DNA of 64,000 bases from positions 185,096-249,095 of the forward strand of contig NZ_SOAY01000013.1 in NCBI RefSeq assembly GCF_004364165.1. The letters run 5' to 3'. Within the stretch, counting starts at the first letter, position 1. Every line of letters starts with the position of its first letter. Shown piece after piece: positions 10,039 to 18,623 of this stretch. The DNA is from Maribacter spongiicola (GTDB taxonomy: Bacteria; Bacteroidota; Bacteroidia; Flavobacteriales; Flavobacteriaceae). A program made the position numbers and the translations under genes. Below the pieces are notes generated by a model. The model had not been told where the DNA came from. It did no database searches and saw nothing but the letters and a program-made list of their open reading frames with translations.

Positions 10039-11009
10039 TATTCTACTCTTGATTTATCTGGATTCAACATATGGTCTACCCATTGCTTACCCCAATTATT
10101 TAATTCTTGCTCTGTATACAATTCTGGAAAAAATACAATTTTCTGAAAGCTTGGCGGTAAATACTCTTTCCAATTTGTACCTCCTGTAGCTTCTATATCA
10201 CCAGTGTCTCTTCTTAAATACCTATGGGCAGAACCCATGTGCATTAATTGCCAATTAATGTTGGCATTTATATCCAAAGTTTTCAATGATTCAACCAAAG
10301 TTTTATCTTGTCTCTGCTCTTTGGGTAAACTTAAGTATTTATGATATATTGTGGCGTTCTCTACCTGTTTTGCTATTCTTATGAGCCTTGGTGTATACCG
10401 ATACTCGAACTGCTTTAAGGTCAAGGTTTTTTCGCCTGTATCTTTATCTGTAGCACCTCTTTTCCAATAGATATGTTCGTATAATTCTTCGATTGTAGAT
10501 TCTGATGAAAACTGAGCCCTTTCTGTAATATGTACCAAGTTTTCTAAAGGCGTAGCATATAACTCGATCATTCTAAATTGTGCCGACTGAAAACCGCTTG
10601 CAGGTAACAAAGCCATTCGATATTGCAAAAATTGCTCGCGCTCCATACCTTTTATCATCACACTAAATGAAGATATTAGAACGGTATAATAGCTATTTAT
10701 TCTTCTAACTTTTTCAATAAAAAAGGCTAGGTTGTCACTTTTATCATCTACCAGTTGTTTTTGCTCGTGCAAAATAAGCTTAAAATACAACTCTGTAATT
10801 TGATGGTACATGATGAAAATCTCTTCATCAGGAAAATGTGTTCTTGGAACTTGGAGACTTAATAAGGTATCTAGATGAATATAGTCCCAATAGGTCAGAT
10901 AACGTTGGTGCAATAAGCCATCTAAATATGAGCTTAGATCTTGCCCTGAATCTTTATATTTTTCTTCTAGTTTAGAGATTTGGGATTTGATCTTCTCTTT
11001 ATCTTCCAT
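10038..11009 (-). CDS. Tryptophan 2,3-dioxygenase family protein
   Basis: A haem enzyme that opens the indole ring of tryptophan to N-formylkynurenine, the first step of the kynurenine pathway. The 323-residue protein has the family signature FIMYHQITELYFKLILHE with the distal His69. FLQYRMALLPASGFQSAQFR forms the substrate pocket. A C-terminal LMHMGSAHRYLRR ... EATGGTNWKEYL segment carries the proximal haem His. The TGG in place of the usual TGGSSG is a small departure. It lies between DUF3108 (8 bp gap) and the M23 gene (overlap), an unusual context for an amino-acid catabolic enzyme. 3-Hydroxyanthranilate dioxygenase is encoded at 50887-51429. Confidence 0.9.
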   Translation of the reverse strand: MEDKEKIKSQISKLEEKYKDSGQDLSSYLDGLLHQRYLTYWDYIHLDTLLSLQVPRTHFPDEEIFIMYHQITELYFKLILHEQKQLVDDKSDNLAFFIEKVRRINSYYTVLISSFSVMIKGMEREQFLQYRMALLPASGFQSAQFRMIELYATPLENLVHITERAQFSSESTIEELYEHIYWKRGATDKDTGEKTLTLKQFEYRYTPRLIRIAKQVENATIYHKYLSLPKEQRQDKTLVESLKTLDINANINWQLMHMGSAHRYLRRDTGDIEATGGTNWKEYLPPSFQKIVFFPELYTEQELNNWGKQWVDHMLNPDKSRVE

Positions 11010-11017
11010 CTTCTGGT

Positions 11018-11797
11018 CTAATCCATTATAATTTTAAACTGATGCTTAAGACCATTATACCCATCAATATCTGCTTTTATAGCACCCACCGCTAAATCTG
11101 CTTTAATTCTTATAGGAATTCGATTGTCGTCGTTCGAAACCCATAAAGATAAACTTTCTTGCTCTTTAAATACACGCCCTGATTGTACCAAGGGCCTAAA
11201 TTTTAAGCATTCCACTTTACCATACTTTGTATTCAAAACTTCTATACCTAAATATTTAAGTTTAAAGTCAAAAATACCATCATCGTCATAAAGCATTTTC
11301 AGGTTAATCGCTTTCCCAATTTCAAGGTCTTCCATTTTATAGTTGTTCCTCAAAAAATAAAAAGCGGATATTAAATCCTGTATATTGTTCTCTAATGTAA
11401 AATTAAGCTTTTTCTTGTTTTTCTTATCATTAAGTTCTGCTTTAGAAGTTTTATGATCAAAGTTTATTTCAACATCTTTGGTATAACCGCCTTCATCAAT
11501 TTTACGCACGAACCTATAAGGTTTACCATCTTGCTTATCAAAATAGCTTTCATATGTATCATCTACCTTAAAAAACCAACTAGCTACACCAGTTGTTTCG
11601 CCATGACCTACTACATGATAAACAGCCTTGTCACCTATAGTTGCAGAATTAACTTGTAGTGTGGCATAACTCGCATTTAAAAAACCATAATGCATTCTAA
11701 ACTTCAACCATTCTCCTGTCTTAAAGGCAGACTGAGAACTTTGACCTTGGACACCAAAATATGTTAAGATAAGGGCGAATAAAAATAGTTTTTTCAT
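11018..11797 (-). CDS. DUF3108 domain exported protein
   Basis: A 259-residue protein with a signal peptide (MKKLFLFALILTYFGVQGQ). The mature part is a beta-rich DUF3108 domain. Typical features are the opening FKTGEWLKFRMHYGFLNASY, VDDTYESYFDK, and a central YFLRNNYKMEDLEIGKAI. The family is widespread in Bacteroidota and Proteobacteria, and the fold is predicted to resemble periplasmic lipid-binding barrels, but no reaction is established. It is the first gene of the run DUF3108 - tryptophan dioxygenase - M23 peptidase - pgi. Confidence 0.85.
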   Translation of the reverse strand: MKKLFLFALILTYFGVQGQSSQSAFKTGEWLKFRMHYGFLNASYATLQVNSATIGDKAVYHVVGHGETTGVASWFFKVDDTYESYFDKQDGKPYRFVRKIDEGGYTKDVEINFDHKTSKAELNDKKNKKKLNFTLENNIQDLISAFYFLRNNYKMEDLEIGKAINLKMLYDDDGIFDFKLKYLGIEVLNTKYGKVECLKFRPLVQSGRVFKEQESLSLWVSNDDNRIPIRIKADLAVGAIKADIDGYNGLKHQFKIIMD

Positions 11798-12157
11798 AGT
11801 CCGTATTTTAATGTAAAAATAGTCATAGATAATTCTCTATCACTTTCATTACAATATCTTAAACAAAATTTATTCCAAAGTATTGTTGTATAAAAAAAGC
11901 CCAGTTTAAAAACTGGGCTTTTCCTAAATAACCAACCAAACTTTAAATTATGAAAAACCACTACTTAAAGTTGTAAGGGAACCACCCCTTAGCTGATGTA
12001 AATTTAAGGCACATTATTCTACCAACAGTACTGTTTAACTTACTTTAATGATAACCTTAACAGTTATTCACACTTCTTATTAATAATTGGGAATCTATTA
12101 AGAATTATCGATTCACCTAAAGCATTATTTATTACTAATAATGATAACCTTTAGGTA
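11798..12157. other. 360-bp intergenic region with hairpin and conserved tail (copy A)
   Basis: No convincing gene lies here. A strong hairpin (11895-11922) is followed on the plus strand by AACCAAC (11930-11936), ACTTTAAATT (11940-11949) and a second small stem TAAGGG/CCCTTA (11974-11979 with 11986-11991). The same arrangement recurs at 53702-53795. An 8-codon reading frame starting ATGAAAAACC (from 11950) lies between the two stems. The function is unknown. It could be a small RNA, a leader remnant or a dispersed repeat. Confidence 0.45.
11895..11922 (-). terminator. Terminator-like hairpin, 5' part of repeated element copy A
   Basis: Stem GCCCAGTTT / AAACTGGGC is extended by A and T runs (AAAAGCCCAGTTT to AAACTGGGCTTTT) with a 2-base loop. 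On the minus strand it is followed by a run of seven T, so it could end a transcript from the patatin gene or from a small RNA encoded between 11923 and 12157. Confidence 0.7.
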
Positions 12158-14449
12158 TTAAAACCAGTAACCTACACTTACAAAGAATTGTGATTTCTCT
12201 ATTTCAGGGGTCCAAGAATACATTAAGTTAATCGGACCTAAAAATGACTCTAAACCATACCCAATACCGTAACCTGAATATGTTGGCGCCTTAAACCAAT
12301 CGCCGGTTCTAAAAAGATCATCATCAACATTTGCAAAATTTGCCGTGAATAAAGCATGGTTCTTTTTGGCAAATTCAAAATCTAACCTGGCATAAGCTTT
12401 TACGAAACTGTTGCCTGGTAAACTAATAAAGTCATACCCAACAAATGGAACAAAATTATTTATAAAATCAGTACCATAACCGCCAAGAAGAAAATCGAAC
12501 GAAGTTACATTTGAGGTGCCCAATTTAAAACCACCTTCTGTTTCTATATTTATAGATAGCTTATCCATTAAAGGCATTGCCATACCCAAACGAGCTTTAG
12601 AGACAGAAAAATCTTTAAAATTGTTGTTAAAATCAGATGACAACACGTAATAATGCATATCGCCATTAAAATATAGACCCCTTGAAGGAAAATACTTGTC
12701 ATCGTATGTATCTAATTTAAGCGCGCCATAAGCGCTAATAAAATTACTTCTATCAAAATATGTTCTACCATTACTAGCTGTAGTACCTGGAGTTGTACTA
12801 TTAGGCGTATCTGCAAATGTTCTAGTACTATATTGTAAATGTTTAAACTCTGCACCAAGTGTAAATGCAAACTCTTCTTTTACTACGGTTTGTATATATA
12901 ACTGATTTGTAAAGTCAGATACATTTAAATTAATTCTATTAAGTGTCGTTCCTGTACCAACTTCAAAATTATCTTGAATTAAATCAAAATTTATTTCTTG
13001 CTCAAAATCATTGAATCTAGAATTTATCCCAAAACTCCAATAGCTACCTTTATCTATGTAATATTCAAAATTATATCTAATATTATCGCCTAAAATAAAA
13101 TCAAAAGAAGCGACATCATCTTTTGAGAGTATTCTTCTTTTTGTGAGGTTTATAAGTGCCGCGCTTTTATATAAATCATCGAAATGGGCTCCCAATCTTA
13201 GAAAAGAGGTGTTTTTAATTTCATCTAACGGTAATATTAAATCTTCCCCTCCATTTATATTATCTAGCAGCTTATACTTGATGGTTCTAAAATTGCCTGT
13301 AGCAGATAAATTACTGATTCCTTGTTGAAGCTTTTTAAAATTCGTTGGCTCATCTAAATTAAAACGTAGCTTACCTTTTACATAACCTCTAGTATGCACC
13401 GTATTACCATCAATCAACAATCTATTTACTATTAATTGTTTTTCACCCTCAACAACTGAAATTGCATTTTTGCCTTTCTTATAATCGGTCGATAGCTGCC
13501 TTAACTCGTCTATCTTCAAATTTGCGGCATCTTCACCCGTTTTAACAATCTCGCCCAACCTATTAAAATCTATTACCGAATACTGCTCAATTTTTGGCTT
13601 AATGTAGATGTCGGTCTTTTTAGATTTTATCTGCATGTCTGCTACCGTGCGATAATTATTTATTTGTAATAAAATTTCTGTCGCCGATAATAAGGCTTCC
13701 CTATCAGATAGATCATGCTGTACATCTACACCAATTATAATATCTGCACCCATTTCCCTAACTTCATCTATCGGGTAATTATTGACCACGCCACCATCTA
13801 TCAACACTTTATCGTTGATGATTGTAGGTTCAAAAAGAGAAGGCAAGGTTCCGCTGGCTAAAATTGCCTCTGGCAAATATCCAGAATTTAAAATGACCTG
13901 TTTGCCTGTTTCTATATCGGTAGCTATACAAACAAATGGGGTAGGTAGTTTATTAAAATCATCAATATCTTTTACGTGGTACAGCAATCGAACAAACTCA
14001 TTATATATATTCTGCCCACCAGAAAATGCAGGCGGCACTGTTACCTTAAAATTCTTAAACGGCAATGTTAACGCATACCGTTCAGAATCTTCTTTTTCAT
14101 AAAAAGTTTTAGCACTTCTTGGTAAATTATCTTGAATTAAAGACCCAATATTGGTTGCCTTGAATATAGAGTCTAACTCATTAGCTGTATAACCCGCAGC
14201 ATATAACGCCCCAACAATGGCACCCATGCTAGAACCACCGATATAATCGATCTCAACACCCGCTTCTTCTATAATTTTTAACGCACCTATATGCGCCATG
14301 CCTTTTGCCCCGCCACCACTTAACACTAGACCTATTTTTGGTTTCTTATTTTCTTCATTGTTTTGAGCAATCAAAGAACTGGCGCTTAATAAAAGTACCG
14401 CTAAGACCATTGGTATTCTACGGATATTATTCTTTACGAAAAGAGTCAT
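12158..14449 (-). CDS. Patatin-like phospholipase with POTRA and BamA-type beta-barrel
   Basis: A fusion of a patatin lipase with an outer-membrane barrel, as in type Vd (PlpD/FplA-like) autotransporters. The signal peptide ends SSLIAQ. The patatin domain has the oxyanion loop SGGGAKGMAHIG, the nucleophile motif GGSSMGAI and the catalytic Asp in DGGVVNN. A POTRA-like segment follows (about 340-410, VNRLLIDGNTVHTRGYVKG), then a 16-strand-type barrel ending EKSQFFVSVGYWF with terminal Phe. About 763 residues. The start at 14449 gives a positively charged signal n-region and overlaps the end of uvrC by 23 bp; a later ATG at 14410 is possible. It presumably hydrolyses phospholipids at the cell surface. 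Confidence 0.9.
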   Translation of the reverse strand: MTLFVKNNIRRIPMVLAVLLLSASSLIAQNNEENKKPKIGLVLSGGGAKGMAHIGALKIIEEAGVEIDYIGGSSMGAIVGALYAAGYTANELDSIFKATNIGSLIQDNLPRSAKTFYEKEDSERYALTLPFKNFKVTVPPAFSGGQNIYNEFVRLLYHVKDIDDFNKLPTPFVCIATDIETGKQVILNSGYLPEAILASGTLPSLFEPTIINDKVLIDGGVVNNYPIDEVREMGADIIIGVDVQHDLSDREALLSATEILLQINNYRTVADMQIKSKKTDIYIKPKIEQYSVIDFNRLGEIVKTGEDAANLKIDELRQLSTDYKKGKNAISVVEGEKQLIVNRLLIDGNTVHTRGYVKGKLRFNLDEPTNFKKLQQGISNLSATGNFRTIKYKLLDNINGGEDLILPLDEIKNTSFLRLGAHFDDLYKSAALINLTKRRILSKDDVASFDFILGDNIRYNFEYYIDKGSYWSFGINSRFNDFEQEINFDLIQDNFEVGTGTTLNRINLNVSDFTNQLYIQTVVKEEFAFTLGAEFKHLQYSTRTFADTPNSTTPGTTASNGRTYFDRSNFISAYGALKLDTYDDKYFPSRGLYFNGDMHYYVLSSDFNNNFKDFSVSKARLGMAMPLMDKLSINIETEGGFKLGTSNVTSFDFLLGGYGTDFINNFVPFVGYDFISLPGNSFVKAYARLDFEFAKKNHALFTANFANVDDDLFRTGDWFKAPTYSGYGIGYGLESFLGPINLMYSWTPEIEKSQFFVSVGYWF

Positions 14450-16220
14450 ATATCTTTTTTGCTTTTGACGCACCCACCTCTTGACTTAGACTATCTACAG
14501 AAGCTTCTTTTATACGCTTTACCGATTTAAATTTCTTAAGCAATTGTTGGGCTGTCTTTTCACCAACACCATCTATACCTTCCAATTCAGAATTAATGGC
14601 CCCTTTGCTTCTTTTATTTCTATGAAATGTAATACCGAATCTATGGGCCTCATTTCTTAAATATTGAATTATTTTAAGGCTCTCAGACTTTTTATCTAAA
14701 TATAAAGGTATTGGGTCTTCTGGAAAATATATTTCCTCTAAACGTTTTGCAATACCTATAATAGCGATTTTACCTCTTAAACCCAATAAATCTAAACTTT
14801 TTAACGCCGATGACAATTGACCCTTACCACCATCAATGACAATTAACTGCGGCAATGGCTGCATTTCTTCTTGCAATCTTTTATATCTACGATATACCAC
14901 CTCTTCCATTGAAGCAAAGTCATCTGGTCCGGTAACCGTTTTTATATTATAATGTCGGTATTCTTTCTTTGATGGCTTACCATCTTTAAACACCACACAA
15001 GCAGCTACAGGGTTGCTGCCTTGTATATTACTGTTATCAAAACACTCAATATGTTTAGGTTCGGCAGATAATCTGATATCTTTTTTCATCTGTGCCATAA
15101 TTCTATTTGTATGGCGATCAGGATCAATGATTTTAATTTGATTAAAACGTTCTTGCCTAAAGAATTTGGCATTACGCTCAGATAAGTCTAATATTCGTTT
15201 TTTATCCCCTAACTTAGGTATGGTCACTTTTATACCTGGTGATACCGCAATATTAAAAGGTACATATAATTCTTTTGAGTCTGATTTAAATCGCTCTCTT
15301 ATTTCTACTATAGCCAACTCAAGCAAATCTTCATCTTGCTCTTCTAGCTTCTTTTTAATCTCCATAGTGTGAGACCTAATAATTGAGCCATGTGCCAATT
15401 GCAGAAAGTTTACATAAGCAAAGGCATTATCAGAAATTATACTGAATACATCTACATTACTAATTTTAGGATTGACAATTGTTGTCTTCACCTGGTAGTT
15501 CTCTAAAACGTCTATTTTATCTTTAATCTTTTGTGCTTCTTCAAACCTCATTTCATCTGCCAGAGCTTTCATCTGACCTTTAAAATAGGTGATCGATGAT
15601 TTAAAATTGCCTTTTACAATTTGTCTAATATCATCTATTTGACGATCATATTCTGTAAGCGACTGAAACCCCTCGCACGGACCTTTACAATTGCCCAAAT
15701 GATATTCTAAACACACTTTGTACTTACCTGCATTTATTTTTTCTGCGGATAAGTCATAGTTGCACGTTCGTAACGGATAAACACTTTTAATTAAATCTAA
15801 AAGCACTCGCACCGTTTTCATACTGGTATACGGACCAAAATATTCTGACCCATCTTTAATAACTCTTCTCGTCGGAAAAAACCTTGGAAACCGTTCATTT
15901 TTCAAACACAACCAAGGATAAGATTTGTCATCTTTCAGTAATACATTGTAGCGAGGTCTTAATTCCTTGATTAGGTTATTCTCCAACAGCAGGGCATCTG
16001 ACTCTGTTGGCACCACAATATGTTTTATAGACCTAATTTTTTTAACCAAAACACGGGTTTTACCGTACTCATGATTCTTATTAAAGTAGGATGATACTCT
16101 TTTCTTTAAATTTTTTGCTTTACCTACATATAGTATACTTTCATTACTGTCATAAAACTGATATACCCCCGGACCGGTAGGTAATGCACTAAGCTGTATA
16201 TTTAATGGTATTTCTGTCAT
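14427..16220 (-). CDS. uvrC: Excinuclease ABC subunit C
   Basis: The nuclease subunit of UvrABC nucleotide-excision repair, which makes the 3' and 5' incisions around damaged DNA. The 597 residues show an N-terminal GIY-YIG domain (PTGPGVYQFYDSNESILYVG), the central Cys-rich stretch CLEYHLGNCKGPCEG, a UVR motif around 205-240, the RNase H-like endonuclease half (ECFDNSNIQGSNPVA, IVIDGGKGQLSSA) and C-terminal helix-hairpin-helix motifs (LEGIDGVGEKTAQQLL). The length is normal. The downstream patatin gene overlaps its 3' end. Confidence 0.97.
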   Translation of the reverse strand: MTEIPLNIQLSALPTGPGVYQFYDSNESILYVGKAKNLKKRVSSYFNKNHEYGKTRVLVKKIRSIKHIVVPTESDALLLENNLIKELRPRYNVLLKDDKSYPWLCLKNERFPRFFPTRRVIKDGSEYFGPYTSMKTVRVLLDLIKSVYPLRTCNYDLSAEKINAGKYKVCLEYHLGNCKGPCEGFQSLTEYDRQIDDIRQIVKGNFKSSITYFKGQMKALADEMRFEEAQKIKDKIDVLENYQVKTTIVNPKISNVDVFSIISDNAFAYVNFLQLAHGSIIRSHTMEIKKKLEEQDEDLLELAIVEIRERFKSDSKELYVPFNIAVSPGIKVTIPKLGDKKRILDLSERNAKFFRQERFNQIKIIDPDRHTNRIMAQMKKDIRLSAEPKHIECFDNSNIQGSNPVAACVVFKDGKPSKKEYRHYNIKTVTGPDDFASMEEVVYRRYKRLQEEMQPLPQLIVIDGGKGQLSSALKSLDLLGLRGKIAIIGIAKRLEEIYFPEDPIPLYLDKKSESLKIIQYLRNEAHRFGITFHRNKRSKGAINSELEGIDGVGEKTAQQLLKKFKSVKRIKEASVDSLSQEVGASKAKKIYDSFRKE

Positions 16221-16476
16221 AATTCAACACTACTAATTTAGTCTATAAATGCCATTTCGTCTTACACCACGAGCGTTAATGTTATTGACCATAATTTTGG
16301 ACTAATTATGAATATTATATTTTAATGGATAATAATTTATCATCTAGATAATATTTTGTTATTCATATTATTTGATTACTAATTATAAATAATAATCATA
16401 TATTTAAATCTTTGATTTTCAGGTAATTAATTATTTGTATGTTTCGTTATATGAATGAAATTGTTAATTTTTTAAT

Positions 16477-16513
16477 AAAAAAGTGCATTTCACCGAGAAA
16501 AAAGTGCATTTCA
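16477..16513. repeat. Two exact 16-bp direct repeats, 21-bp period
   Basis: AAAAAAGTGCATTTCA occurs at 16477-16492 and again at 16498-16513, with CCGAG between. No other copy was noticed in the window. It could be a slipped-strand duplication or a pair of protein-binding sites. Confidence 0.7.
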
Positions 16514-16590
16514 AAGATGTTATATTAATTATTTTACCTATTTTTAACTCAACAACAACAATTATTGGCTCATTTACAAAAAAGAATATT

Positions 16591-16677
16591 ATGGATAGTT
16601 ATATCATCACTTTAGGAACCTACCTTATTTTAATGTTATTTTTTAAGGTATTTTTTGCTGTTGCAGGTAAAGAATAA
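16591..16677 (+). CDS. Possible very small membrane protein
   Basis: From the ATG at 16591 the frame encodes 28 residues, MDSYIITLGTYLILMLFFKV and then FFAVAGKE: one hydrophobic helix with a charged tail. A longer version of 64 residues starts at 16483 but its N-terminus would be translated from the direct repeat, so I prefer the short form. It sits 33 bp before the 5-FTHF cyclo-ligase gene on the same strand. The evidence is only the hydrophobic pattern and position; it may be chance in AT-rich DNA. Confidence 0.2.
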   Translation: MDSYIITLGTYLILMLFFKVFFAVAGKE

Positions 16678-16710
16678 TTCGAAATATCATTGCGATAAAA
16701 TGACTTCACT

Positions 16711-17280
16711 ATGTTGAAGAAAGATTTACGCATAAAATATTCTAGACTACGTAGTTCCCTAACACCCTCTCAATTATCTTCTCAAAGTATTGCAATTGCA
16801 AATTCAGTTTTGCAGTTATCAATATGGAATAATTCATATTTCCACATTTTTTTACCTATAGAACAAAAAGCCGAGATCGATACGGAAGGTATCATATCAA
16901 TTCTTCTTGGTCTAGATAAAAATGTAATCGTTCCGAAAATTAAGTCTTCTACAGAATTAGAGCATTTTCTACTTACCGACAACACAAAATTTATTACAAA
17001 TAGCCTCAATATTCCAGAGCCTGTAGATGGTATAAACATTGAACCCAATAAGTTAGATGTGGTTTTTATTCCGTTATTAGCTTTTGACAAGGCAGGAAAT
17101 AGAATAGGATATGGAAAAGGGTATTACGACCGCTTTTTAAATGAATGTAGGCAGGATGTCGTTAAAATAGGACTATCATTTTTCGAAGCTGAAAATTCTA
17201 TAGATGATATAGATACTACAGATATACCTTTAAATTTCTGCGTTACACCTACTAAAACCTATTCTTTTAAAACGTCTTGA
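16711..17280 (+). CDS. 5-formyltetrahydrofolate cyclo-ligase
   Basis: A cytoplasmic folate enzyme that converts 5-formyl-THF to 5,10-methenyl-THF using ATP. At 189 residues it is the standard length. The phosphate-binding signature RIGYGKGYYDRFL (about 130-142) is intact. So is the N-terminal KKDLRIKYSRLRSSLT, typical of the family. Its 3' end overlaps the 3' end of lspA by 22 bp, tail to tail, with no room for a separate terminator. Confidence 0.95.
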   Translation: MLKKDLRIKYSRLRSSLTPSQLSSQSIAIANSVLQLSIWNNSYFHIFLPIEQKAEIDTEGIISILLGLDKNVIVPKIKSSTELEHFLLTDNTKFITNSLNIPEPVDGINIEPNKLDVVFIPLLAFDKAGNRIGYGKGYYDRFLNECRQDVVKIGLSFFEAENSIDDIDTTDIPLNFCVTPTKTYSFKTS

Positions 17281-17930
17281 TCTTGAATACTCTTAGGTTC
17301 TTGAATTGGCTCCTCTTCTTCTTTATTAAATGCTCTTTTATTAAATACTAAAAGTATACCTACGCCAGTGCTTATAGCGGTGTCGGCAATATTAAAAACA
17401 GGTTCAAAAAATCTAAAATTCTGCCCACCTACCATAGGCATCCAAGTGGGCCAAGTAGAATCTACCATCGGGAAGTATAACATGTCTACTACCTTACCAT
17501 AAAACAACTTACCGTAAGGTTCATCAGAAAATAGGGTCGCTACCTCATTATAGCTTTCATTAAATATGGCACCGTAAAAAACCGAGTCTAAAATATTACC
17601 TAAAGCCCCTGCAAATATTAATGAAACCGCCCATATTAATGTGCTAGATGCTTTTTTCTTAATAACATCAAAAAGCCAATAACCGATACCGAATATGGCA
17701 AATAACCGAAAGATAGTCAGTACTAATTTTCCGATATTATCTGAGATAGGCAATACATCACTAAGTTTTGCACCCCATGCAGCACCTTCATTTTCAATAA
17801 ATAGAATTTTGAACCAGTTAAATACCTCAACCGACTCACCTAGTACAAAATGGGTCTTTATATAAATTTTACTCCATTGATCAATAATTAATATCAATAG
17901 AATAAATAGTATAGATTTTTTAATGTTCAT
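17259..17930 (-). CDS. lspA: Lipoprotein signal peptidase (signal peptidase II)
   Basis: The inner-membrane aspartyl protease that cleaves prolipoprotein signal peptides. Motifs are IDQWSK near the N-terminus, NEGAAWG, GNILDS (catalytic Asp115) and FNIADTAI (catalytic Asp183), with four membrane helices. The protein is 223 residues against about 160 in E. coli. The extra length is mainly an extracytoplasmic insertion between the two Asp (about 118-172, including DSTWPTWMPMVGGQ) and a charged C-tail. It ends the minus-strand run ileS - dksA - DUF4097-like - lspA. Many lipoproteins in this window would be its substrates. Confidence 0.95.
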   Translation of the reverse strand: MNIKKSILFILLILIIDQWSKIYIKTHFVLGESVEVFNWFKILFIENEGAAWGAKLSDVLPISDNIGKLVLTIFRLFAIFGIGYWLFDVIKKKASSTLIWAVSLIFAGALGNILDSVFYGAIFNESYNEVATLFSDEPYGKLFYGKVVDMLYFPMVDSTWPTWMPMVGGQNFRFFEPVFNIADTAISTGVGILLVFNKRAFNKEEEEPIQEPKSIQDQDVLKE

Positions 17931-17963
17931 GGGCTTTCATCAATGAGCGCAAAAATATAAATA

Positions 17964-18584
17964 TTATTCGGTTTTACTAAGATCTATATTACCGGTAACC
18001 GTTTGTAATTTAAAAATTGAATTGCCATAGGGTATTGTATTAGAAGAAACCATACCATATTTACTTTCAGCCGAAATTTGAGCTCCGCCAGAAATTACTT
18101 CAATATGACCACTTTGAGATTTTACTTTAGCATTTGCTTCTACTTTATTTAACAAACAACTACCATCTGATAAAGAGATATTCAATTCTTTAAAAATACC
18201 TTCAACTACCACTCTAGAATTGGTGCCGAAAATTTCTAGTTGCTTGTGCTGTGGAATATTTAATTTCAATAAAATTGAAACTACTTTATGCGCACTTAGT
18301 TTATCATTCGGGTTTTCGAAACTCGGAGAAAAGCCAGTTTCAATAATTAGGTTAGTGCCATTAGTTGAGACTTCTAAACCTAAATCTTGACTATACTCAC
18401 CTTCCATCTCTGCTTCAATCGTAATTTCATTACCCTTATTAGTCTGCACCTCTACTATAAAACAATTGGAAGCATCTACTTGAATAAGACCAATATGTGC
18501 TGCTAAAATCTTATTATATACTTTCTTCTGAGCACTAAGCCCTAAAGAGAGTAACAATAAATAGCAGAGTAAAAATCTTTTCAA
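17964..18584 (-). CDS. Exported DUF4097-like beta-helix protein
   Basis: A 206-residue protein with a signal peptide (MKRFLLCYLLLLSLGLSAQ) and a repetitive beta-strand body (IQVDASNCFIVEVQTNKGNE, LNISLSDGSCLLNKVEANAK, LQTVTGNIDLSKTE) like DUF4097/DUF2807 putative adhesin domains. It lies between dksA (with a terminator in the 40-bp gap) and lspA (33 bp gap), so it may be transcribed with lspA. No enzymatic residues are recognisable. Confidence 0.65.
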   Translation of the reverse strand: MKRFLLCYLLLLSLGLSAQKKVYNKILAAHIGLIQVDASNCFIVEVQTNKGNEITIEAEMEGEYSQDLGLEVSTNGTNLIIETGFSPSFENPNDKLSAHKVVSILLKLNIPQHKQLEIFGTNSRVVVEGIFKELNISLSDGSCLLNKVEANAKVKSQSGHIEVISGGAQISAESKYGMVSSNTIPYGNSIFKLQTVTGNIDLSKTE

Positions 18585-18599
18585 AATAGTAGCTATTAA

Positions 18600-18621
18600 A
18601 AAACGCCCCTAAGGGCGTTTT
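18600..18621 (-). terminator. Terminator after dksA-type gene
   Basis: Stem AAAACGCCC / GGGCGTTTT with a CTAA loop, only 3 bp after the dksA-type stop codon. On the minus strand it ends in T-runs. Because the DUF4097 gene starts 16 bp further on, it may act as an attenuator rather than a full stop. Confidence 0.8.
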
Positions 18622-18623
18622 AA

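Larger units (their letters stand above)
16221..16710. other. AT-rich 490-bp intergenic region with a 16-bp direct repeat
   Basis: This region separates the divergent uvrC and 5-FTHF cyclo-ligase genes and should hold both promoters, but no clear TAnnTTTG box was found. It contains two exact copies of AAAAAAGTGCATTTCA (16477-16492 and 16498-16513). A possible small membrane-protein frame is listed separately. Confidence 0.5.

Noticed and set aside
16483..16590. N-terminal extension of the small membrane frame
   Set aside because: It would be translated from the 16-bp direct repeat and looks like chance coding.
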